From NCBI GenBank assembly GCA_964443825.1, contig CAYUEV010000023.1, positions 1 to 26,493 of the forward strand: a stretch of 26,493 bases of DNA, read 5' to 3'. The translations under genes were made by a program, and so were the position numbers. The notes beneath the pieces are model-generated. The model was not told where the DNA came from. It searched no databases and saw only the letters and a list, made by a program, of their open reading frames with translations. This document shows positions 9,018 to 17,530 of this stretch, in pieces; the first letter of the stretch is position 1; the number at the start of each line of letters is the position of its first letter. Source of the DNA: UBA1081 sp964443825. GTDB lineage: Bacteria; Bacillota; Clostridia; Oscillospirales; Acutalibacteraceae.

Positions 9018-9908
9018 ATGTCATTCTCATCAGACGTAAAAAAAGAGCTTTGTTCGGTAGAAGTTTCTAAAGACTGCTGCAAAAGAGCGGAAGCTTACGG
9101 TCTTGTTCTTTTTAGCCGGTTTTTTTCTAAAAGCGATATAAAGCTTTTAACGGAGTACGAATTTATAGCCGAGAGATATAAAGCCGCCGTAAAGAGCCTC
9201 ATAAATTCAGAACCGAAAATTTACGTTACGTCTTCGGATAAATTTACGGTAAGCTTAGACAGCGAAGAAAACAGGATGGATCTTCTGTCGGAGCTTGGGT
9301 ACTCTAATTTTACCGCGTCTTACAGAATTATACAAAATAACATTGAAAACGAGTGCTGCGTAGGGTCTTTTTTGAGAGGCGCGTTTTTGTCGTGCGGGAC
9401 TGTGCAAGACCCTAAAAAAGAGTATCACCTTGAGTTTAACGCGTCGTCTAAATATAAATGCGCGGATCTTGTAAAGATTTTTGAATATCTCGAATATAAG
9501 CCTAAAACGACCGAGAGAGCGGGGAAAACGGTAGTTTATTTTAAAGACAGCTCTTGCATAGAAGATATTCTCGGCGTTATGGGGGCTAATAACGGAACTC
9601 TTACGGTAATTTCCGAAAAAATATATAAAGACGTCAGAAATAAAGTAAACCGCAAAGTGAATTGCGATAAAGCGAATATAGAAAAAACGTGCAGAGCGTC
9701 GGCGCTTCAAATAGCCGCGATAAAAAAACTTTCGGATTCGGGGAAACTGAACGACTTTCCCGAAGAGATAAGAGAACTCGCCGCTCTTAGACGCGACAAC
9801 CCCGAAATGACGTTTGAGGAGTTAGGGCGGCTGCTTAAAAAGCCCGTTTCGCGAGCGGGAGTAAATTATAGATTTAAAAAAATCATCGAAGCGGCTAATA
9901 AAATTTGA
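9018..9908 (+). CDS. whiA: DNA-binding protein WhiA
   Basis: Conserved Gram-positive regulator with a LAGLIDADG-like N-terminal part and a C-terminal helix-turn-helix; in actinomycetes it controls sporulation septation, and in Bacillus it affects division and chromosome segregation. The 296-residue protein starts with the family-typical SFSSDVKKELCSVE and contains CCKRAEAYGLVLFSRFF and CCVGSFLRGAFLSCGTVQDP. It ends with the HTH segment PEMTFEELGRLLKKPVSRAG. The start codon lies three bases after the murB stop. In many Firmicutes whiA follows rapZ and yvcK; neither is here, so the locus is a compacted murB-whiA arrangement. Confidence 0.95.
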   Translation: MSFSSDVKKELCSVEVSKDCCKRAEAYGLVLFSRFFSKSDIKLLTEYEFIAERYKAAVKSLINSEPKIYVTSSDKFTVSLDSEENRMDLLSELGYSNFTASYRIIQNNIENECCVGSFLRGAFLSCGTVQDPKKEYHLEFNASSKYKCADLVKIFEYLEYKPKTTERAGKTVVYFKDSSCIEDILGVMGANNGTLTVISEKIYKDVRNKVNRKVNCDKANIEKTCRASALQIAAIKKLSDSGKLNDFPEEIRELAALRRDNPEMTFEELGRLLKKPVSRAGVNYRFKKIIEAANKI

Positions 9909-9951
9909 CTTTATATTTTACAGAAAGAAATACGTAAAGGAATGATTGAAA

Positions 9952-10872
9952 ATGAAAAACGCGCTTGTGATAATAAATCCGAAAGCGGGAAAAAACAGCG
10001 CAAGGGTAAACGCGGGCGACATTATTAAAGCGTTCAGGTCAAGAGGTATAGAATGCTTTGAAAAAACGACGATCTGCCAGGGAGACGCGACCGAAATCGC
10101 GGAAAAATATGCGTCGTCTTACGACGCCGTGGTCTGCTGCGGCGGCGACGGCACTTACAACGAAGTTATTAACGGTCTTATGCGTTTAGAAGAAGATAAG
10201 CGCCCGCCGATAATTTATCTCCCTTACGGCTCCACAAACGACTTCGCGAACACTATGGGGCTTTCAAAAGACCCTGATACGGCGGCCGAGATGTATCTCC
10301 AAAATAAAATAAACACGTTCGACGTGGGTAATTTTAACGGGAGTTATTTTAGCTATATAGCGGCGTTTGGAGTCGCGACGCAGATGTCATACGAAACGCC
10401 GCAAAAATTTAAAAATATGTTCGGTCACGCGGCATATTTGATAAACGGGTTCATATTGCATATTCTTCCGATTTTAAAGAGCATAAAGCCCACTCGCATG
10501 GTGATAGAACACGACGGTGAAACCATAGAAGGCAATTTCTTTTTCGGAGCGATCTCTAACACAAATGAAATCTCCGGTATTTTTAAGCTTGACAGCTGCG
10601 GCGTTAAAATGAACGACGGTCTTTTGGAAGTTCTTCTGGTAAGGGACATAAACGTTAAAGGCGCGTTTGGAGTTTTTAACAAAATGCTAAGACAGGACTA
10701 CACCGGCGACAAAATAATGCTCTTTAAAACGAAGAAACTGAAAGTGACGTCCGAAGTGGAGCTCCCTTGGGCTTTAGACGGCGAATATGGCGGGAAATAC
10801 AGCGTGTCGGAGATTGAAGTGCGCCATAACGCCATAAACGCGGTATCGCCTAAAAGCAGATTCTTGGTTTAA
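9952..10872 (+). CDS. Diacylglycerol kinase-family lipid kinase (DagK/YegS type)
   Basis: Soluble lipid kinase of the DAGK catalytic family; members commonly phosphorylate diacylglycerol released during cell-surface polymer synthesis, returning phosphatidic acid to phospholipid synthesis. The family motifs are all present: NPKAGKNSAR near the N-terminus, the nucleotide-binding GGDGTYNEVING from residue 64, LPYGSTNDFANTMGL, and LPWALDGEYGG near the C-terminus. An upstream in-frame TTG at 9946 is possible, but AAAGGA at 9936-9941 is ten bases from the ATG at 9952 and only four from the TTG, so I chose the ATG (306 residues). It probably belongs to the hprK-whiA transcript. The exact lipid substrate is not shown by the sequence. 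Confidence 0.9.
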   Translation: MKNALVIINPKAGKNSARVNAGDIIKAFRSRGIECFEKTTICQGDATEIAEKYASSYDAVVCCGGDGTYNEVINGLMRLEEDKRPPIIYLPYGSTNDFANTMGLSKDPDTAAEMYLQNKINTFDVGNFNGSYFSYIAAFGVATQMSYETPQKFKNMFGHAAYLINGFILHILPILKSIKPTRMVIEHDGETIEGNFFFGAISNTNEISGIFKLDSCGVKMNDGLLEVLLVRDINVKGAFGVFNKMLRQDYTGDKIMLFKTKKLKVTSEVELPWALDGEYGGKYSVSEIEVRHNAINAVSPKSRFLV

Positions 10873-10883
10873 CATGGGGAAAC

Positions 10884-11129
10884 ATGGTTAAAACGACTTT
10901 AAATATCGAGGGTATGATGTGCGGGATGTGCGAAAATCATATTAACGACGCTATTAGAAACGCGTTTAAAGTTAAAAAGACTTCGTCGTCGCACTCTCAA
11001 AATATGACGGTGATTATCTCGAAAGAGCCTTTAGACGAGAATGCTTTAAGGGAAACTATCGATAAAACGGGGTATAAACTGATTTCAATTAAATCAGAGC
11101 CTTATGAGAAAAAGGGCTTGTTCGGGTAA
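10884..11129 (+). CDS. Small HMA-domain metal-binding protein (CopZ-like)
   Basis: An 81-residue protein with a single heavy-metal-associated domain. The metal motif is GMMCGMC with Cys13 and Cys16, in the normal place between the first strand and first helix. TLNIEG before it and TVIISKEPLDENALRETIDKTGYKL after it fit the beta-alpha-beta-beta-alpha-beta fold. Such proteins bind Cu(I) or similar soft metals and pass them to P-type ATPases, but no copper ATPase is next to this gene. It starts 11 bases after the lipid kinase stop and is the last gene before the ileS promoter. The divergent His18-Asn segment and the Ser-rich middle make the metal identity uncertain. Confidence 0.82.
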   Translation: MVKTTLNIEGMMCGMCENHINDAIRNAFKVKKTSSSHSQNMTVIISKEPLDENALRETIDKTGYKLISIKSEPYEKKGLFG

Positions 11130-11179
11130 TTCAATATCGTAAACGTTAAAAAACGCGAAAATTTTATTTAAATTAACTA

Positions 11180-11208
11180 TTGTGAAAAAATGTACAATAT
11201 GATAAAAT
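11180..11208 (+). promoter_or_regulatory. Promoter of the ileS T-box transcript
   Basis: TTGTGA at 11180-11185, a 17-base spacer, and TAAAAT at 11203-11208 preceded by TGA (extended -10). Transcription would begin near 11215, directly before the T-box stem I sequences. Confidence 0.75.
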
Positions 11209-11216
11209 AACGATAA

Positions 11217-11480
11217 TATTTAAAGGCTATGATGAAGACAGTAGTTTCCTTAAAACAGGCTTTAGCGACGTCGGGGCGGTGGGAGCCGGCGGTCTTAAAG
11301 AAAACGAACATCACTTCGGAGCTTAAAAGCTTAAATCGGGAAAACCGCTTTTTCCCGAGAGTAAGTTTTTACGGCGCCCGCCCGTTACAGCGGTCTCATA
11401 TGACGGTATGAAGTATTCGGGTGGTATAGCAAAGCTTAAAATATGTCTTTGTCCTGTTTACGGGGCAAAGATTTTTTTTT
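11217..11480 (+). promoter_or_regulatory. Isoleucine T-box leader (tRNA-Ile sensing)
   Basis: Stem I begins with GATGAAGACAGTAG at 11231-11244, a close match to the conserved GA-motif/AGTA region. The 3' side of the specifier loop reads GAAC-ATC-A, placing the isoleucine codon ATC at 11310-11312, as expected before ileS. A separate hairpin, CGGGAAA...TTTCCCG (11337-11357), fits stem III. The T-box core GGGTGGTATAG lies at 11419-11429. Antiterminator: GGG (11419-11421) and GCAAAG (11429-11434) pair with CTTTGTCCT (11447-11455), leaving a 7-base bulge TGGTATA that can pair with the tRNA 3' end. Competing terminator: CTTTGTCC (11447-11454) with GGGCAAAG (11463-11470), then ten T-rich bases. Uncharged tRNA-Ile should stabilise the antiterminator and switch ileS on. 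Confidence 0.92.
11447..11480 (+). terminator. T-box attenuator hairpin before ileS
   Basis: CTTTGTCC pairs with GGGCAAAG (one G-U pair), followed by A and nine T bases. It shares its 5' arm with the antiterminator, so it forms only when charged tRNA-Ile is plentiful. Confidence 0.9.
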
Positions 11481-11498
11481 CGAGAGGAGAAAAAATAT

Positions 11499-14400
11499 AT
11501 GTATGATCCCGTTTCGCCGAATGTAAACTTTATAGAACAGGAAAAGAAGATTGAAGAATTTTGGCGAAGAGAAAAAATATTTGAAAAAAGCGTTGAAAAC
11601 AGAGAACACGCGTCGCCGTATATTTTTTACGACGGTCCGCCTACGGCGAACGGCAAACCGCATATAGGTCACGTGCTTACTAGAGTAATAAAAGATATGA
11701 TTCCCCGCTACCGCACAATGAAGGGATATATGGTTCCGAGAAAAGCGGGCTGGGATACTCATGGTCTCCCCGTAGAGCTTGAAGTCGAAAAAGAGCTGGG
11801 CTTGGACGGGAAAGAGCAGATTGAAGAGTACGGTCTTGAGCCGTTCATAAAGCGCTGTAAAGAAAGCGTGTGGAAATATAAGGGAATGTGGGAAGAATTC
11901 TCGCGCGCGGTGGGCTTTTGGGCCGACATGGACAACCCTTACGTCACATATGAAAACGACTTTATTGAGTCGGAGTGGTGGGCGTTAAAGAAAATTTATG
12001 AAAAAGGTTTACTCTACAAAGGCTTTAAAATAGTCCCTTACTGTCCCAGGTGCGGCACTCCCCTGTCCTCGCATGAAGTGGCGCAAGGGTATAAACTCGT
12101 AAAAGAGCGCTCGGCCGTGGTTCGTTTTAAAGTAAAAGACGAAGACGCGTATTTTTTGGCCTGGACGACCACGCCCTGGACGCTCCCGTCTAACGTCGCT
12201 TTATGCGTAAACCCTAAGGATGATTATTGCAAGGTTAAAGCGGCGGACGGGTATACTTACTACATGGCGAAAGCCCTTTTAGACAAAGTACTGGGGAAAT
12301 TAGCGAAGGACGACGAAAAAGCGTATGAAATTTTAGAGACGTTTAAAGGGACGGATCTTGAGTATAAAGAGTACGAGCCTTTATTTGACTACATAAAGCC
12401 GGTATGCGATAAGCAGCGCAAAAAAGCGTTTTTCGTAATGTGCGACAATTACGTCACGATGACGGACGGCACGGGAATCGTCCACTGCGCTCCGGCGTTC
12501 GGCGAGGACGACGCGAGAGTCGGCAAAAGATATGATTTGCCGTTCGTCCAGTTTGTCGACGGGAAAGGCAACATGACGAAGGAAACGCCTTACGAAGGCG
12601 TCTTTGTTAAAAAAGCCGACCCCATAATTCTCTCCGACCTTTATAAGGCGGGAATGCTCTTTGACGCGCCTAAATTCGAGCACGACTACCCGCACTGCTG
12701 GAGATGCGGCTCGCCTCTTATTTACTATGCTAGAGAGTCGTGGTTCATAAATATGACCGCCGTAAAGGACGACCTCATTAAAAACAACAACACCGTAAAC
12801 TGGATCCCCGAAAGCATAGGAAAGGGAAGATTCGGCGACTGGCTCGAAAACGTTCAGGACTGGGGAATAAGCCGAAACAGGTATTGGGGGACTCCTCTTA
12901 ACATATGGGAATGCGAGTGCGGGGAGAGGCGCTCCATAGGCTCTATTGAAGAGCTTAAAAATATGAGCGAGGACTGCCCCGACGATATTGAGCTTCACAG
13001 GCCTTATATCGACAACGTAACCATCAAATGCCCAAAATGCGGAAAACGCATGAAACGAACGCCCGAGGTAATAGACTGCTGGTTTGACAGCGGAGCTATG
13101 CCGTTCGCTCAGCACCATTATCCTTTTGAAAATAAAGAGCTGTTTGAGTCGCAGTTCCCGGCCGACTTTATATCGGAAGCCGTGGATCAGACAAGGGGCT
13201 GGTTCTACTCTCTTTTAGCCGTATCCACACTTTTATTCAATAAAGCGCCTTATAAAAACGTAATAGTTTTAGGACACGTCCAAGATAAAGACGGACAAAA
13301 AATGAGCAAATCCAAGGGCAACGCCGTGGATCCGTTCGACGCCCTTAACACGCTTGGGGCGGACGCCATAAGATGGTATTTTTACACAAATTCAGCCCCG
13401 TGGCTACCTAATCGCTTTCATGATAAAGCGGTGACGGAAGGTCAGCGTAAATTTATTGGCACTCTTTGGAACACTTACGCCTTTTATGTCCTTTACGCCA
13501 ACATTGACAAATTCGACCCGACTAAACGCAATTTAAGCGACTGTAAACTTACGGTTATGGACAAGTGGCTCTTGTCAAAGCTCAACTCGATGGTCAGGTC
13601 CGTTGACGACAACCTCTTTAATTACAGGATTCCCGAAGCGGCTAAAGCTATAGACAATTTTGTGGACGACATGAGCAACTGGTACGTAAGAAGAAGCCGC
13701 GAACGCTATTGGGCGCAGGGGGAAACCGACGACAAAACGGCGGCTTATATGACGCTTTATGAAAGTCTTGTGACGACGGTTAAGACGGCCGCGCCGATGA
13801 TACCGTTTTTAACAGAGGCGATTTATCAGAATCTTGTGAGAAGCGTCGACAAAGACGCCCCTGAGAGCGTGCATCTTTGCGACTTCCCTGAGGTAAATGA
13901 GGATTTAATCGATAAAAAACTTGAAAGCGACATGGAAGAGGTTATAAATATAGTAGTCCTCGGAAGAGCGGCGAGAAACGGCTCTAACATAAAGAACAGG
14001 CAACCGTTAAACACCATGTACGTGCAGTGCGAAAAGAAGCTCTCCCCTCTTTACGTCGATATTATTAAAGACGAACTTAACGTTAAAAACGTAGACTTCG
14101 ACTCGGACGCGGAATCGTTCGTTTCATACGCGTTTAAACCGCAGCTCAAAACTTTAGGTCCTAAGTACGGGAAAAGGATAAACAGCATTAGAAGCGCGCT
14201 GTCGGAACTTACTTCCAAGGCTAAAAAAGAGCTTGACGAAAACGGTAAAATAACGTTAAATCTTCCCGACGGCGATATAGAGCTTTCGTCCGACGATATA
14301 CTTATAAGTTCCGTTCAGAAAGAGGGCGTGTTTACGGTAAGTTCGGACGGCGTTACGGTCGCTCTCGATACGGAACTTACCCCGGAACTTATTGAGGAAG

Positions 14401-14639
14401 GGTACGTAAAAGAGCTTATAAGTAAAATTCAGACAATGCGAAAGGACTCCGGTCTTAACGTAACCGACAGGATAAACGTCCACATTACGGGAAATGAAAA
14501 ACTCTATAAAATCGCGAAAGACAACGAAAAATCAATATCAACCGTCGTGTTGTCGAACGCGATAATCGATACGCCTTCCGACGGCAAGGAATGGGATATA
14601 AACGGCGAAAGCGCCGTTATCGCGGTGGAGAAAACTTAA
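11499..14639 (+). CDS. ileS: Isoleucyl-tRNA synthetase, type 2 (IleS2)
   Basis: Charges tRNA-Ile with isoleucine using ATP in the cytoplasm. The 1046-residue class I synthetase has the HIGH motif at 55-58 in PTANGKPHIGHVL and the KMSKS motif at 601-605 in DGQKMSKSKGN. The editing domain segment WTTTPWTLPSN is present, as are Cys pairs (CPRCG, CWRCG, CECG, CPKCG) that fit structural zinc sites. GWDTHGLPVE is also typical. PTANGKPHIGHVLTR and KMSKSKGN, together with the length, point to the eukaryote-like IleS2 class rather than IleS1; IleS2 enzymes are usually mupirocin-tolerant. A GAGAGGAG ribosome binding site precedes the ATG. The T-box leader directly upstream controls it. Assignment is firm; the IleS2 subtype is a strong inference. 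Confidence 0.97.
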   Translation: MYDPVSPNVNFIEQEKKIEEFWRREKIFEKSVENREHASPYIFYDGPPTANGKPHIGHVLTRVIKDMIPRYRTMKGYMVPRKAGWDTHGLPVELEVEKELGLDGKEQIEEYGLEPFIKRCKESVWKYKGMWEEFSRAVGFWADMDNPYVTYENDFIESEWWALKKIYEKGLLYKGFKIVPYCPRCGTPLSSHEVAQGYKLVKERSAVVRFKVKDEDAYFLAWTTTPWTLPSNVALCVNPKDDYCKVKAADGYTYYMAKALLDKVLGKLAKDDEKAYEILETFKGTDLEYKEYEPLFDYIKPVCDKQRKKAFFVMCDNYVTMTDGTGIVHCAPAFGEDDARVGKRYDLPFVQFVDGKGNMTKETPYEGVFVKKADPIILSDLYKAGMLFDAPKFEHDYPHCWRCGSPLIYYARESWFINMTAVKDDLIKNNNTVNWIPESIGKGRFGDWLENVQDWGISRNRYWGTPLNIWECECGERRSIGSIEELKNMSEDCPDDIELHRPYIDNVTIKCPKCGKRMKRTPEVIDCWFDSGAMPFAQHHYPFENKELFESQFPADFISEAVDQTRGWFYSLLAVSTLLFNKAPYKNVIVLGHVQDKDGQKMSKSKGNAVDPFDALNTLGADAIRWYFYTNSAPWLPNRFHDKAVTEGQRKFIGTLWNTYAFYVLYANIDKFDPTKRNLSDCKLTVMDKWLLSKLNSMVRSVDDNLFNYRIPEAAKAIDNFVDDMSNWYVRRSRERYWAQGETDDKTAAYMTLYESLVTTVKTAAPMIPFLTEAIYQNLVRSVDKDAPESVHLCDFPEVNEDLIDKKLESDMEEVINIVVLGRAARNGSNIKNRQPLNTMYVQCEKKLSPLYVDIIKDELNVKNVDFDSDAESFVSYAFKPQLKTLGPKYGKRINSIRSALSELTSKAKKELDENGKITLNLPDGDIELSSDDILISSVQKEGVFTVSSDGVTVALDTELTPELIEEGYVKELISKIQTMRKDSGLNVTDRINVHITGNEKLYKIAKDNEKSISTVVLSNAIIDTPSDGKEWDINGESAVIAVEKT

Positions 14640-14806
14640 AAATGTAAAAAAGGCTAAAATCAGCGAATATCAGATGGCGATTGGCAAGTAATGGATGCGA
14701 TTAGAACAGCGAATAAAATTATAATAATCGACCGCTTAAACTAAACGCTGTCCGATACGCAAAAGGTATAATAATATTATCTGTTTTGCGATCTAACGTT
14801 AAAGAG
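14640..14806. other. Noncoding convergent region after ileS
   Basis: No credible gene. It holds an AT-rich inverted repeat, CGCAAAA (14758-14764) with TTTTGCG (14784-14790), enclosing ATAAT/ATTAT. The word CAGCGAATA occurs twice (near 14660 and 14707). There is no T-run after the hairpin, so I do not call it a terminator. Confidence 0.5.
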
Positions 14807-14850
14807 ATCCCCCCTCCCCTTTTTTAAGTCAAGGGGAAGGGGATTTTTTA
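14807..14850. terminator. Strong terminator between convergent ileS and nfo
   Basis: ATCCCC (14807-14812) and TCCCCTT (14815-14821) pair with AAGGGGA (14831-14837) and GGGGAT (14839-14844), with a small internal loop. A T-run follows on the plus strand (14844-14849), which terminates ileS. It ends at the nfo stop codon, and its opposite arm may also stop the minus-strand operon. Confidence 0.8.
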
Positions 14851-15672
14851 AAAATTACTTTTCACTAAAGATATTTCTTTTTTATAGCCGTCTAAATCAT
14901 TTGGGGTTTCTAAGATAACGGGGAGACCGGAAAGTTCGGGCGACTTCAAAAAACCGATAAGAACGTTTAAGCCTATTTGACCTTCGCCTAATTTTTGGTG
15001 GCGGTCTTTTTTTGAGCCTTTTACGTTCATGCTGTCGTTTAAATGAATCGCCTTTAATCTGTCAAGACCTATTATATCGTCAAATTCTTTTAAAACAGCG
15101 GCCGGATTTTCCAAATCGTAACCCGCGTCGGAAACGTGGCAGGCGTCTAAGCAAACCCCAAGTTTTTCATTTAAATCAACCTTATCGATAATCGCTCTTA
15201 ACTCTTTGAAATTCCCGCCGATTTCGCTTCCCTTTCCCGCCATGGTTTCAAGCAAAACAGTCGTGGTCATATCTTTAAAAAGGACGCGGTTTAAAATATC
15301 GGCTATAAGGTCTATCCCCGCTTCAATCCCCTGCCCGACATGACTCCCGGGGTGAAAATTGTAGTAATTCCCCGGGATATATTCCATTCTTAAAAGGTCG
15401 TCTTTAAAAGTCTCAAAAGCGAAATTTCTCACTCTCTCGTCTTTGGACGCGGCGTTTAAAGTATACGGGGCGTGCGCTATGATTTTTCCAAAATTATTTT
15501 CTTTTGAAAACTCGATATATTCTTTTACGTCGCTTTCGTTTATGTCTTTAGCCTTTCCGCCTCTTGGATTCCTCGTAAAAAACTGGAAAGTGTTGGCGCC
15601 TAACGAATAAGCGGTTTTTCCCATGGAGAGAAAACCGCCCGCCGACGATAAATGGCATCCTATGTAAAGCAT
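14848..15672 (-). CDS. nfo: Endonuclease IV (AP endonuclease)
   Basis: Zinc-dependent base-excision repair enzyme that cuts 5' to abasic sites and removes blocked 3' ends. The 274-residue TIM-barrel protein starts with the family-typical LYIGCHLSSAGGFLSMG and has NTFQFFTRNPR. The trinuclear metal ligands are visible in NFHPGSHVGQG (His), LLETMAGKG (Glu), CLDACHVSDAGYD (Asp, His), IHLNDSMN (His), DRHQKLGEG (Asp, His) and VILETPND (Glu). The start codon lies four bases after the metal ATPase stop; AAAGGATGA at the end of the ATPase gene supplies both ribosome binding site and stop. It is therefore the last gene of the metal-efflux operon and probably translationally coupled to it. Confidence 0.96.
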   Translation of the reverse strand: MLYIGCHLSSAGGFLSMGKTAYSLGANTFQFFTRNPRGGKAKDINESDVKEYIEFSKENNFGKIIAHAPYTLNAASKDERVRNFAFETFKDDLLRMEYIPGNYYNFHPGSHVGQGIEAGIDLIADILNRVLFKDMTTTVLLETMAGKGSEIGGNFKELRAIIDKVDLNEKLGVCLDACHVSDAGYDLENPAAVLKEFDDIIGLDRLKAIHLNDSMNVKGSKKDRHQKLGEGQIGLNVLIGFLKSPELSGLPVILETPNDLDGYKKEISLVKSNF

Positions 15673-15676
15673 AAAA

Positions 15677-17512
15677 TCATCCTTTGTTTTTTAACGCTCT
15701 GAAAGAATTTATTACGGCGAGAACCATAACGCCCACGTCGCCGAAAACAGCCAAACTCATACCGACTATATTAAGGGAGCAAAGTATAAGAATCGCGATT
15801 TTTACGGATATTGAAAAAATTATATTTTCTTTCGCTATCGCCATGGTTCTTTTTGAAATTTTGATTGAGGTAATGAGTTTTGAGGGGCTGTCGTTCATAA
15901 TTACTATATCCGCCGCCTCGATAGCGGCGTCGGATCCTAAAGCCCCCATGGCCACTCCCACGTCGGCTCTCGCTAAAACGGGCGCGTCGTTTATGCCGTC
16001 GCCCACGTAAACGGTTTTGCCCTTGCCGCTTGACATTATCTCCTGGAGTTTATTTACCTTTCCGTCGGGCAGAAGTTCCGAGTAAACCTTATCGACGCCT
16101 AATTCACGGGCTATATTTTCGGCCTGGTCTTTTGTGTCGCCCGTTAGCATAAAAGTTTCGGAAATACCTATTTTTTTAAGGTTATTTATTAAATCTCTAG
16201 AGTCCTCCTTAATTTCGTCGGATATAATTATACTGCCCTTAAAATGATTGTCGACGGCTACATAAACGGGAGCGCCGGTCGAGGAAGACTTTTTAAAAGG
16301 TATATTGTTTTCTTTCATAAGTTTTTCGTTGCCGGCTAAAACTATTTTGCCGTCGATTACCGCTCTGACTCCTAAACCCGCCAACTCCTCTTGACCGCTA
16401 ATTTTTCTTACGTCTAAAGGTTTATTATAGGCCTCTCTTAACGATTCGGCGATAGGGTGTGAAGACGTGTTCTCGGCTAAGACCGCAAGCTCCAAAAGCT
16501 CGTCTTTATCAATATCGACGGGATTTATTTCTTTTACGGAAAATACGCCCTTAGTAAGAGTGCCAGTCTTATCAAAAACGACTTTATCGGCGGCGGAAAG
16601 CGCCTCAATGTAAGTTCCGCCTTTAATTAAAATCCCCTGCTTGGCCGCTCCGCCTATACCGCCGAAAAATGAAAGAGGGATTGAAATCACAAGGGCGCAT
16701 GGGCAAGAAACCACGAGAAAAGAAAGCGCTCTGTAGACGTAATCCTTAAACGTCGCGCCTTCAATTAAAAGCGGGGGGAGAACAGCCAGCAGCAAAGCGA
16801 CGGCAAGAACCGACGGGGTGTAGTATTTCGCGAATTTTGTAATGAATTTTTCGGATTTTGATTTTTTAGCTGTAGATGTTTCGACAAGATCTAAAATCCT
16901 GCTGACGGTGGAATCGCTGTAAAGCTTCGTGACCCTAACGGTTAAAACGCCGTTTTGGTTAATAGAGCCGCTTAAAATCTCCTCGCCTTCGCTTACCCTC
17001 TTAGGAACGGACTCGCCCGTTAAAGCTGAGACGTCGAGAAAAGAAGACCCGCTTAAAACAACGCCGTCAAGGGGAACTCTTTCGCCGGCGGCTATAGATA
17101 TTGTGTCGCCGATTTTTACGTTTTCAGGGTCTGTTTTAACAATCTCGCCGTCTTTTAAGACGTTAGCGTACTCGGGGCATATGTTCATAACGTCGCTAAT
17201 GGAACGACGGGATTTTTTGACGGCAAAATCCTCAAACATCTCGCCCACTCTGTAAAAGAGCATGACGAACACGGCTTCGGGATACTCTTTAATGATAAAC
17301 GCCCCAATAGCGGCGACTACCATAAGGGTGTTTTCGTTAAACACGTTCCCGTGAAAAATACCCTTTAACGCTTCTATTAAAACTTCCAGGCCGCTTATTA
17401 AAAAAGCCGATAAGAACAGTATAAATTTAACCGTATTTAAACTGTCGGGCACAATTAAAGCCGCAACAAGAAGAACGGAGCCTGTAATTATTACGGCTAA
17501 ATCTTTTTTCAT
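15677..17512 (-). CDS. P1B-type heavy-metal (Zn/Cd/Pb) transporting ATPase
   Basis: Membrane pump that exports soft divalent metals using ATP (CadA/ZntA type). In the 611-residue protein the order is: N-terminal membrane helices, the actuator motif TGES, the metal-site motif SCPCALV (C270-P-C272), the phosphorylation motif DKTGTLT (D314), the HP motif SSHPIAES and the hinge GDGINDAP. The C-terminal pair of helices carries MSLAVFGDVGVMVLAV, where the Asp matches the invariant acidic ligand of Zn/Cd/Pb pumps. CPC plus this Asp places it in subgroup P1B-2. Unlike most CadA proteins, it lacks an N-terminal HMA domain; a separate HMA gene lies 18 bases upstream. The CadC-like regulator at the operon head supports a Cd/Pb/Zn role. 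Confidence 0.94.
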   Translation of the reverse strand: MKKDLAVIITGSVLLVAALIVPDSLNTVKFILFLSAFLISGLEVLIEALKGIFHGNVFNENTLMVVAAIGAFIIKEYPEAVFVMLFYRVGEMFEDFAVKKSRRSISDVMNICPEYANVLKDGEIVKTDPENVKIGDTISIAAGERVPLDGVVLSGSSFLDVSALTGESVPKRVSEGEEILSGSINQNGVLTVRVTKLYSDSTVSRILDLVETSTAKKSKSEKFITKFAKYYTPSVLAVALLLAVLPPLLIEGATFKDYVYRALSFLVVSCPCALVISIPLSFFGGIGGAAKQGILIKGGTYIEALSAADKVVFDKTGTLTKGVFSVKEINPVDIDKDELLELAVLAENTSSHPIAESLREAYNKPLDVRKISGQEELAGLGVRAVIDGKIVLAGNEKLMKENNIPFKKSSSTGAPVYVAVDNHFKGSIIISDEIKEDSRDLINNLKKIGISETFMLTGDTKDQAENIARELGVDKVYSELLPDGKVNKLQEIMSSGKGKTVYVGDGINDAPVLARADVGVAMGALGSDAAIEAADIVIMNDSPSKLITSIKISKRTMAIAKENIIFSISVKIAILILCSLNIVGMSLAVFGDVGVMVLAVINSFRALKNKG

Positions 17513-17530
17513 AACTTACGCCCTACTAAA

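Noticed and set aside
11229..11411. 60-codon open frame upstream of ileS
   Set aside because: It lies wholly within the T-box leader, its codons overlap stem I and stem III, it has no good ribosome binding site and its product resembles no family.
12381..13118. 245-codon antisense open frame inside ileS
   Set aside because: It is a shadow of the ileS reading frame with no ribosome binding site, and the sense strand has clear synthetase motifs throughout.
14758..14790. Hairpin CGCAAAA...TTTTGCG as an ileS terminator
   Set aside because: The loop is long and no T-run follows. The strong C/G-rich hairpin at 14807-14850 is the better terminator.
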